From an uncultured Myxococcales bacterium (lineage in GTDB: Bacteria > Myxococcota_A > UBA9042): a stretch of DNA of 64,000 bases. The stretch lies in the NCBI GenBank assembly GCA_903929795.1, contig CAIYWC010000097.1:310001-374000 (forward strand), written 5' to 3'. The translations under genes were made by a program, and so were the position numbers. Shown in pieces: positions 46,007 to 52,047 of this stretch (positions are counted from its first letter, which is position 1; every line of letters starts with the position of its first letter). Below the pieces are notes generated by a model, which worked only from the letters and a program-made list of their open reading frames with translations, made no database searches and was not told the DNA's origin.

Positions 46007-46029
46007 AGTAAATCAGTAGGTTACGAGAC
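45962..46029 (+). repeat. attL: 68-bp direct repeat (tRNA-Asp 3' half and flank)
   Basis: Identical on reading to 51298-51365. It begins in the tRNA-Asp anticodon loop and extends 23 bp past the CCA end. The complete tRNA is kept at this end. Confidence 0.92.
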
Positions 46030-46051
46030 AGTGCCGGAAGGCGAAAACGCT

Positions 46052-46075
46052 GGGGCACTAGGTTGGGGCACTAGG
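46052..46075 (+). repeat. GGGGCACTAGG direct repeats near attL
   Basis: Two copies of GGGGCACTAGG, at 46052-46062 and 46065-46075 (13-bp period), 22 bp inside attL. The same motif recurs near attR, so these are candidate arm-type sites for the integrase or excisionase. Confidence 0.7.
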
Positions 46076-46169
46076 TTTCAGGCCTGACCCCGCCTTCGGC
46101 GTTTCTGCGTCCCGCGATGGACCTGGGTCCACGGCGCAGGCGCCCGCCAAGATCAACGCGGCTTTCACG

Positions 46170-47531
46170 TCAGTTTTGCGGTGCTGGTGCTGCTGGATGT
46201 GGGCCATCGTCCGGGTCCGGTGCCGCCGCAGCGGGCGCTTTCCCTGACAGCATGTTGACCGCAGCTTTCTTGTCATCGGCCGACACGCCATAATACCGCG
46301 CAGTCATCTGTTCGGTCGTGTGGCCCATGATGGCCCGCAGCGTCAAGCGATCCACCTGCTGCCGGACCAGGTTGCTGTTCATCGATCGCCGCAGCACCTG
46401 CGGCCCCACCTTGATCTCGACGCCGGTGGCGGCCTTGATCGCTTCGAACGCCTTCTTCAGCGTATTGGACGTGCGCGGCGTGCCTTTCTTGCTCGGGAAG
46501 ACGAGTCCGGGCTCGCGCTTCTTGCGCTTCTCCTCGACGGGCTCGTCCTGCTTCGCCTTTTCCTTGTCCCGCGCCTCCTGGGCCGCTTTGTGGGCCTTGA
46601 GCAGGTCAACAACAAGCGGGTGCATCGGCACAGTGCGCTGGGACTTGGTTTTTGTCGTCTCCGTCAAAATGCCGTCAGACACCGAGCGCCGAATGAGCAG
46701 TTCGCCTTTGTCCAGGTCCACGCAGTCCCACTTCAGCGCGTACAGCTCGCCGGAGCGCATGCCCGACAGCGTCAGCACCGCGATCTCGGTGTACCGGTCA
46801 GCCGCATGTTCACGTGCCGCTTCCAGCATGGGCGCGAGGTCGTCGGTTTCAACCGTGCGCTGCTCACGCTTGGGCGCGAGCTGAGGGCGCTCTGGCGGCC
46901 TCACACGGGCAGTCGGGTCCGACAAATTCAAGTCAGCTGCCATATCCTTCAGCACCGTCGCCAGCACGCGCCACCACTGCCGCAAGGTGTCGTGGCTATA
47001 GGCCACCTTCTCGGTCACGGCGCGTGTTTTCACGTGGCCGTTCAACAGCTTCACAGGCTTGCCATCGCCGCCGATCACGGGTACGCGCCGTTCACGCACC
47101 TGCTCCTGCTGCTCTGCCCATACGACCCAGGATTCGACCGCGCCGCGGGTGACGTCACCGCAAGGCATCCAGCCCAGTTTGGGAAAGATGTGCTTGTGCA
47201 ATGAGTTGCGGTACGTCACCGCGGTCGACGGCTTCAGGCGCGGGCTACGAACTGAGACCCATTGATTTGCGTAGTCTTCCAAGGTCTGGCTTGTAGCCGA
47301 CGGGCGGAGCGTAGGGATCTCCACCTTGGGCGCTGGGTTGCGCGCCTCGGCCTTCAGGTCCAGCACGGCCCGCTTGAGTTCGTCCGGCCGTGTCGTTGCG
47401 TCCAGCACCTTCTTGAGCTGCTTTGACGTGCCGTTGAGCCACACCGACACGCGCACCAGAAACTTGCCGTCTGCCATCTGGTAGACGCCCGGGATCTTGG
47501 TCGATCGTAGTTTTGCCTGATCTATCGCCAT
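46170..47531 (-). CDS. Tyrosine recombinase / phage-type integrase
   Basis: 453 residues from ATG 47531 (AAGGA 4 nt upstream). Residues ~5-50 form an arm-binding-like N-terminus, and ~95-230 a SAM-like core-binding domain (TLEDYANQWVSVRSPRLKPST). The catalytic domain has the first Arg in LSGMRSGELYALKW, the Lys in TKTKSQRTVPM, the second Arg in VLRRSMNSNLVRQ (the usual HxxR His reads Leu), then the His and the Tyr nucleophile in IMGHTTEQMTARYYGVS. An unusual Lys/Glu-rich insertion (KEKAKQDEPVEEKRKKREPG) lies between the Lys and the second Arg. It catalyses insertion at tRNA-Asp. Located ~140 bp inside attL and transcribed towards it, the usual arrangement. Confidence 0.93.
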   Translation of the reverse strand: MAIDQAKLRSTKIPGVYQMADGKFLVRVSVWLNGTSKQLKKVLDATTRPDELKRAVLDLKAEARNPAPKVEIPTLRPSATSQTLEDYANQWVSVRSPRLKPSTAVTYRNSLHKHIFPKLGWMPCGDVTRGAVESWVVWAEQQEQVRERRVPVIGGDGKPVKLLNGHVKTRAVTEKVAYSHDTLRQWWRVLATVLKDMAADLNLSDPTARVRPPERPQLAPKREQRTVETDDLAPMLEAAREHAADRYTEIAVLTLSGMRSGELYALKWDCVDLDKGELLIRRSVSDGILTETTKTKSQRTVPMHPLVVDLLKAHKAAQEARDKEKAKQDEPVEEKRKKREPGLVFPSKKGTPRTSNTLKKAFEAIKAATGVEIKVGPQVLRRSMNSNLVRQQVDRLTLRAIMGHTTEQMTARYYGVSADDKKAAVNMLSGKAPAAAAPDPDDGPHPAAPAPQN

Positions 47532-47922
47532 CTTGTCCTTCTTCGCCAGCTGCGGCCATCCCGCGGCAAGCATAGGCGTCGAGGGTCTCGACGCGAAACA
47601 GGTAGGTACGTCCGGCCTTGCCATCCGGCTTCAGTTCGCCGCGGGAGATCCCCGAGCGGATCGTACTGCCGTTGCCAAAGCGCAAATACGCCGCCGCCTC
47701 TTCTGTCGTCAGCCATGCTTGTCCCGGCTGCGGCATCGCCACCGGCACTTTTGCCGTTGGCAACGTGGTCGCCGTCAGTTTCTCCTTTGCCTTCACCCAA
47801 CCTGTCGCATACGCATCCAAAGTGGCAGCGTGAAACAGCATTTCGCCTTCAGGACCGTTACGGCCATCGGGGTCAAGCCAACCGTGCGCAACGGCGGCCA
47901 GGAGTGCTGCCGGTTCGGACAA
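47245..47922 (-). CDS. Excisionase-like protein with two tandem HTH domains
   Basis: TTG 47922 is the first standard start, but the first domain begins earlier: upstream, in frame and right after a TAA, is WLTLNEAAAYLRLSEPAALL, then a second WLTTEEAAAYLRFGNGSTIR. Both match the MerR/excisionase 'helix-turn-helix 17' motif that binds DNA, and both are followed by LxxDG...LDAY. So the protein carries two copies of the domain. A CTG at 47949 overlaps the stop of the upstream small gene. The C-terminal ~95 residues are out of frame over the integrase start (287-bp overlap) and look like low-complexity shadow sequence, so the true end may be a frameshift or truncation. Role: excision control or integrase regulation. 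Confidence 0.65.
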   Translation of the reverse strand: MSEPAALLAAVAHGWLDPDGRNGPEGEMLFHAATLDAYATGWVKAKEKLTATTLPTAKVPVAMPQPGQAWLTTEEAAAYLRFGNGSTIRSGISRGELKPDGKAGRTYLFRVETLDAYACRGMAAAGEEGQDGDRSGKTTIDQDPGRLPDGRRQVSGARVGVAQRHVKAAQEGAGRNDTAGRTQAGRAGPEGRGAQPSAQGGDPYAPPVGYKPDLGRLRKSMGLSS

Positions 47923-47945
47923 CCGCAGGTATGCGGCGGCCTCGT

Positions 47946-48179
47946 TCAGTGTAAGCCATTACAGATATTGACGATCTGAGTCAAGAGCTTTCTTTTCACC
48001 CTGTACAATTCCTGATCGGTTATCGTGAGTTGGCGCAACCGCGCCGACAGACACTCCCTTCTCCATGACCTGCTTTCGCGACCGCGGCCTGTGCCGCCGG
48101 TCAGCTTCGGCCTGCCGGCTGCCATCCGACGTTGGATGACAGCCAGCAGATCCTGGGCTAGCAAATCGTTTATATTCAT
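47946..48179 (-). CDS. Small hypothetical protein in the integrative element, 77 aa
   Basis: ATG 48179 lies 14 bp after the stop of the gene at 48194, and its TGA overlaps a CTG that begins the HTH frame. Residues are mixed: MNINDLLAQDLLAVIQRRM at the N-terminus and a basic C-terminal helix (ELYRVKRKLLTQIVNICNG). No family recognised. A one-base shift at its end would join it to WLTLNEAAAYL of the excisionase-like frame, so it may be the true N-terminal part of that protein. Confidence 0.4.
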   Translation of the reverse strand: MNINDLLAQDLLAVIQRRMAAGRPKLTGGTGRGRESRSWRRECLSARLRQLTITDQELYRVKRKLLTQIVNICNGLH

Positions 48180-48193
48180 GACCTTGGTGTCGC

Positions 48194-48772
48194 CTAGGTC
48201 AGTTCTGTGTCCAGATGAACAGCGGGCCCGTAGAGTTCGCACTCCACCAGCTCCGCGCACTCCATGATCGCCTCGCTGAACTCACGCAGGCCGTCGAAGT
48301 GCTCGCGCACGAAGTCGAGCAGTTCCATGGTTTGACCGCGCATCGTCAGGGTCAGAGCCGTCAGGATCTCGGCCTGGGTCAGCGGCAGCGACGGCTCTTG
48401 CGCACCCGAGCAATTGTGGTCGTGCGGGTGCAGCAAGTCCTCGTCGTCTTCGTGGCCGATGGCCCAGGGCTCAATGGCAGCCCCATGGTCATAGTGCTGA
48501 TACGAAGGCGGCGTGATTTCCGCTGGATCGTGGTCACAATTCAAGTGGTTATCGGGCGCAGGCAAGTACGCCGGGATCTGAGTATGGATATTTTGGCTGA
48601 TTATCGTGTTCGCTTGCGCGGTACGATGCTTTCTCACTTTGCTCCTGTTGTTCGGCACTTTCGCCGGTTCTCTCTCACTCTCCCGCCCGGAACATCCGTT
48701 TGGGCCTGACAGACGGTTTCCCGCCTTCAGTTCTTTCAGCTCCTGCAGCACGGCTGTGCCGGCAGGAACCAC
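48194..48772 (-). CDS. Hypothetical acidic protein in the integrative element
   Basis: The stop (TAG) is firm; the start is uncertain. GTG 48772 gives 192 residues; the frame stays open to 48976. The N-terminal part is basic and Asn/Ser-rich, the middle His/Asp/Pro-rich (HEDDEDLLHPHDHNCSG), and the C-terminal 60 residues look helical and globular (LTMRGQTMELLDFVREHFDG). No recognised family. It stands first in a minus-strand series that leads through the excisionase-like gene to the integrase, and is divergent from the winged-helix gene. Confidence 0.5.
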   Translation of the reverse strand: MVPAGTAVLQELKELKAGNRLSGPNGCSGRESEREPAKVPNNRSKVRKHRTAQANTIISQNIHTQIPAYLPAPDNHLNCDHDPAEITPPSYQHYDHGAAIEPWAIGHEDDEDLLHPHDHNCSGAQEPSLPLTQAEILTALTLTMRGQTMELLDFVREHFDGLREFSEAIMECAELVECELYGPAVHLDTELT

Positions 48773-48864
48773 GATTGTGTGCAGACTGCTGCTGGTTGCC
48801 GATGCGCTGGCCCTGCGCGGGCCTGTGTGACCTGCGCTAGCATTGAAGCAACGATGGGCACGCT

Positions 48865-49179
48865 TTGAGCCGCCGAGGGCGTCCTGACCGCAAGCAACGA
48901 CATGTACATGGCGGAAAGTTGTGGCCGACGTCGACATCGCCAAGGCGCATACCGGGACCATCGCCGTCAGCGGCAACAGGGAGTACCGCGGCGGCGTTCA
49001 TTCTGCGTCTACTGACCGCCCACCCCGACTACGAGATGCAAGTTGCGGATCTCTGGGAGGAAGCGGACAAGAAGTGGGCGGCGCAAACGATCTCGAACAC
49101 GGTTGAGAAGCTGGTCGCCGTCGGCAAAGTTGCGCGAGTCAAAGACGGCAGGCACGTTTGGTACTCGATTGCCGGGTAA
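48865..49179 (+). CDS. Winged-helix DNA-binding protein, small
   Basis: The C-terminal 60 residues (AAAFILRLLTAHPDYEMQV, then WAAQTISNTVEKLVAVGKVA and a DGRHVWYSI wing) fit a winged helix-turn-helix of the MarR/GntR-like sort. The stated TTG start yields a basic, unlikely N-terminus. A GTG at 48921 in another frame, preceded by GGAAAG, begins a more natural sequence (VADVDIAKAHTGTIAVSGN) that would join the domain by a one-base shift near 48970-48990. So the gene may carry a frameshift. A long inverted repeat 29 bp after the stop could be its operator. Likely the element's regulator. Confidence 0.55.
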   Translation: MSRRGRPDRKQRHVHGGKLWPTSTSPRRIPGPSPSAATGSTAAAFILRLLTAHPDYEMQVADLWEEADKKWAAQTISNTVEKLVAVGKVARVKDGRHVWYSIAG

Positions 49180-49207
49180 GCCGTGGCTGCGGGTTTGCAT
49201 CCCGAAT

Positions 49208-49242
49208 TGCACAAAACTACCACACGGCTTGAGTTTTGTGCA
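49208..49242. repeat. Inverted repeat TGCACAAAACT...AGTTTTGTGCA
   Basis: Perfect 11-bp arms separated by 13 bp. No T run follows, so it fits an operator or protein-binding site better than a terminator. The interval 49180-49468 holds nothing else I can support. Confidence 0.7.
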
Positions 49243-49468
49243 TCGCGTCGCAGCAACGGCAACCAGACCTGAACGTCTCTACCAACCGCCGTCATTGCGG
49301 GTTGCGCGCCACCACCGCGCAGCGTCACTTCCTCGTGTGCGAGGACCGGTACGCCGGCGACTGGCAAGCCAACAAACTTGGCAGCAACTTCCTCATCGGC
49401 GATCGCGATGTCGGCGCGGAGCAGGAGCAGGCTTCTTCCAAAGGGGTTGATGGCGGTCTACGGGCGGC

Positions 49469-50659
49469 TCATCCGGGGGCAGGTGCAGGTCGCCAACTCC
49501 GGGCTGTTACGCCGCGCGCACTCGTTTCACCTTCGCCGCCGTGGACGATCTGCAGCTCAACCGCCATCTCACGCGCCACCATCCGTGCCTGGAACTTGAG
49601 CAGACTGTCCGCCCATTCCCGCTGCACCGTCGCGCCCGACTTCACTTCCACCGCGGTGTGCCGCAGCCCCTGAACCTGCAGCAGGTCGATCTCCAGGCCT
49701 TTCGCGTCCCGGTAGAACCACCAGTCCGGGCGCTGGCCGTGGTGCAGCGCCGCCTTTTGCAGCTCAACCGTCACCATGTTCTCAAACACCGCGCCACGCA
49801 GCGGGTGCAACTCCAGATCGGCCGCGTTGCGTAGGCCCAGCAGCCAGCACAGCAGGCCCGTGTCCCAAAAATACAGCTTGGGCGCGCGCACTTCGCGGGT
49901 GGTCAGGTTCGGCGTCCACGGCTGCAGTGTAAACGCCACGTAGCTCGCTTCCAGCACAGACAGCCACGCCTTTGCCGTCTGGTGCGCAATGCCGGCGTCT
50001 GCGCCAAGCGCCGATAAATTCAGCAGCTGGCCAGAACGACCAGCGCAGAGGCGCACGAACCGCTCGAAAGTATTCAGATCCCCAACCCGCAGCAGGTCAC
50101 GCACATCGCGATCCAGGTACGTTGCTACGTAGTCGCCGAGCCAAACATCCAGCGGGATCCCGCGGTTGAGCGGCGCAGGGTAGCCGCCAGTCACCGCGAC
50201 TTCCATCCAGGAAGCCGTCTGGAGCCAATCCTGCGGCAGTTCAGCCATGCTGAGTGGCAACAGGTTGAGCAGTGCCGTCCGACCCGCCAGTGACTGCGAA
50301 ACCGCCTTGAGCAGCAGCAGGTTGTGCGACCCGGTCAGGATCCAGCGACCACGTGCCTCCGGAAGGCGGTCGACGTCATCCTGCAGGTAGCTCAGCAGAT
50401 CCGGCGCGCGTTGCACTTCATCCAGAACAGCGCCGTCCGGGTAGCGGGCGAGCAACCTGCGCGGATCTTCCAGCGCTTCCCGCCGAACATCTGGACTTTC
50501 CAGTGAAATCCATGGATTTTGCGGAAATGCCATGCGGCAGAGTGTGGTCTTGCCCGACTGGCGGGGACCAGTCAGCGTCACAATCGCGTATTGCGTGGCG
50601 CGTTCCAGAAGCTTGGGCAACAAAGTACGGGTCGAAATTGGGACGTGCGGGGCGGACAT
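49469..50659 (-). CDS. AAA family ATPase with DUF4143 domain
   Basis: 396 residues from ATG 50659 (GAGG 4 nt upstream). The N-terminal AAA_14 domain has Walker A GPRQSGKTTL (~residues 31-40) and Walker B-like DGAVLDEVQRAP, then the sensor stretch ILTGSHNLLLLKAVSQSLAGR. The DUF4143 part follows, with LYFWDTGLLCWLLGL and FENMVTVELQKA, and ends in a PD-(D/E)XK-like half-site EIDLLQ...TAVEVKSG. Such proteins are widespread, often on mobile DNA, and their role is not settled. It is the only sizeable cargo gene of this element. The C-terminal 25 residues, after the nuclease-like motif, are low complexity. Confidence 0.9.
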   Translation of the reverse strand: MSAPHVPISTRTLLPKLLERATQYAIVTLTGPRQSGKTTLCRMAFPQNPWISLESPDVRREALEDPRRLLARYPDGAVLDEVQRAPDLLSYLQDDVDRLPEARGRWILTGSHNLLLLKAVSQSLAGRTALLNLLPLSMAELPQDWLQTASWMEVAVTGGYPAPLNRGIPLDVWLGDYVATYLDRDVRDLLRVGDLNTFERFVRLCAGRSGQLLNLSALGADAGIAHQTAKAWLSVLEASYVAFTLQPWTPNLTTREVRAPKLYFWDTGLLCWLLGLRNAADLELHPLRGAVFENMVTVELQKAALHHGQRPDWWFYRDAKGLEIDLLQVQGLRHTAVEVKSGATVQREWADSLLKFQARMVAREMAVELQIVHGGEGETSARGVTARSWRPAPAPG

Positions 50660-51297
50660 CGGACCTCAAGTGCGTTGTGCCTTCAGTAGCTTAGGCCGAT
50701 GCGGTGCAATCTGTCAATCGCAGCGACAATCTGCACCCAGAAGTGCCAACTGAGGCTCGAACTGGCGGCGGCGCGACCGGACCTGCAGGCTGGGTGCATG
50801 AATGAGGATGAGAAACGCTACACAATTTCAGAGCCTTGTGACCTGTGTGCAACAGGCCGCATGAATCTTGCATGAATAGGCTGGCCTGTGGGTTGAGCGG
50901 GCCGGTACTACGCACTGACCTCGACAATGTCGCGTCGGTTCTGGCGCCGTTTGGAGGTCTTCCGGACGCGGCAACCACGGCGTTCTCACCGCCCCGCGAG
51001 GCCAAGTTGCGCGAGCCAAAGACCATGGTAAGGTGTGGCTCCTGACCGCGGGGACGTGATGCGAAAATTGCCTCGGCCTAGTGCCCCAAAATCGACCGCA
51101 GCATCACGTTTAGCATTCCTGATTCGAAAGCCAGAGGTCGCAGAACAGCAAATCTTCAGGACCAAAGCCCAGAGTCCCCGGGGCACTAGGTGGGGCACTA
51201 GAATGCCCCGTCAAACGGTGACAAACCGCAGCAAACCGCAACAACAACGCATTGAAATGATAGACGTTTGCGAATCGTTCCAATGGCCTTTTTTAGT
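50660..51297. other. Apparently non-coding right end of the integrative element
   Basis: About 640 bp with only short, unsupported reading frames. It holds the inverted and direct GGGGCACTAGG-type motifs and a 14-bp partial copy of the att core at 51128-51141. No RNA gene recognised. Confidence 0.5.
51077..51201. repeat. GGGGCACTAGG motifs near attR
   Basis: One inverted copy (CCTAGTGCCCC, 51077-51087) and two direct copies (51180-51190 and GGGGCACTAG at 51192-51201, 12-bp period). They mirror the pair near attL. Confidence 0.7.
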
Positions 51298-51365
51298 CTG
51301 TCAAGCCAGAGGTCGCGGGTTCAAGTCCCGTCCGCTCCGCCAAGTAAATCAGTAGGTTACGAGAC
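51298..51365 (+). repeat. attR: 68-bp direct repeat (tRNA-Asp 3' half)
   Basis: Identical on reading to 45962-46029. It contains only the 3' half of tRNA-Asp from the anticodon loop, so it is not a functional tRNA. Confidence 0.92.
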
Positions 51366-51450
51366 GGCCCGCAAGGGCTCCGCGGCCAAGGTACTACAGC
51401 AAGGTACTCCATTGGCTGGCGGCACCGTTCCGCGTCCCCAAAAACGCACG

Positions 51451-51490
51451 AAGCCCCGGACTGGATGACAGCCGGGGCTTTCGCGCTTTT
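51451..51490 (+). terminator. Terminator-like hairpin downstream of attR
   Basis: AAGCCCCGG and CCGGGGCTT pair around a 12-nt loop, followed by TCGCGCTTTT. It probably ended the tRNA transcript before the element inserted. Confidence 0.55.
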
Positions 51491-51580
51491 GGCCACCGTC
51501 GTCTCGTTCTCTTCGGCACCGGCGTCGCGCGCCGTCCTCGGCTCGGTCGTGTCGCCATGATGCTCCGGATCGTCAGCGGT

Positions 51581-52027
51581 TCACAGCCTGCCCAGCAGGT
51601 TGCGGTTCAAGTTGCGCCGGACCACCGCGCGTCGCGGGTCAGGTCGGTCCTGATCGCCCTGGCGATGCACAGAAATGAGCGGTCCCGCGTGGTCGCCGCT
51701 CGGCGGAGTCACCAGCCCACGCCGCTGTCGCCTTTCAGGGATCAGCCGCCAGGCTGCCCAGGGGGGCATCAAGATTTCGGCCGGGCGTCCGCGAAACCCG
51801 ACCGAGGGCCAATCGGATGCGCCTGTCGAGAAAGTTTCGTTGACAGGGTCGGACCAAAATTGGAGGATTCTGAGCAAGCGCGCTGCGTCAAGCAACGTGT
51901 GGCCGTAGGATGCGTCCGGCGCCCATGCGACGATCTCGTTCAACTGGGCGAGACGACGGAGCCGCGGCGATCCAAGTGCTGAAAGTTCCGTTGCGGGCGC
52001 TTTTTGTACGTCGTCTGGCATGGTCAT
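51581..52027 (-). CDS. Doubtful hypothetical reading frame
   Basis: A 148-residue frame from ATG 52027, divergent from the giant mosaic gene. The sequence (LLDAARLLRILQFWSDPVNE, then a basic Arg-rich tail) matches nothing I know, and another long frame lies on the opposite strand. The interval between attR and 52047 has no better candidate, so I list it only as a possibility. Confidence 0.2.
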   Translation of the reverse strand: MTMPDDVQKAPATELSALGSPRLRRLAQLNEIVAWAPDASYGHTLLDAARLLRILQFWSDPVNETFSTGASDWPSVGFRGRPAEILMPPWAAWRLIPERRQRRGLVTPPSGDHAGPLISVHRQGDQDRPDPRRAVVRRNLNRNLLGRL

Positions 52028-52047
52028 CGCGAACAGACGGGGTGCAG

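Larger units (their letters stand above)
46030..51297. mobile_element. Integrative element in tRNA-Asp (~5.3 kb)
   Basis: Bounded by the 68-bp att repeats. Contents: tyrosine recombinase next to attL, tandem-HTH excisionase-like gene, two small unknown genes, a winged-helix gene and an AAA/DUF4143 ATPase, then ~640 bp without a clear gene. No replication, conjugation or phage structural genes are visible, so it looks like a small genomic island or a satellite that depends on other elements for transfer. By eye, the region around 47.9-49.3 kb is noticeably richer in A+T than the chromosome on both sides. Confidence 0.88.

Noticed and set aside
49236-49673. 145-codon plus-strand frame overlapping the end of the ATPase gene
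   Set aside because: Its second half is antisense to a well-supported ATPase and it has no start signal or domain.
50845-51045. Short frame of 66 codons in the right end of the integrative element
   Set aside because: No ribosome site, no recognisable sequence and competing frames on the other strand.
51298-51365. Second tRNA-Asp gene
   Set aside because: Only the 3' half from the anticodon loop is present; there is no acceptor 5' strand or D arm, so it is the attR fragment.
51557-51982. 141-codon plus-strand frame after attR
   Set aside because: It overlaps the equally unsupported minus-strand frame, shows no domain and has no ribosome site; at most a decayed gene.
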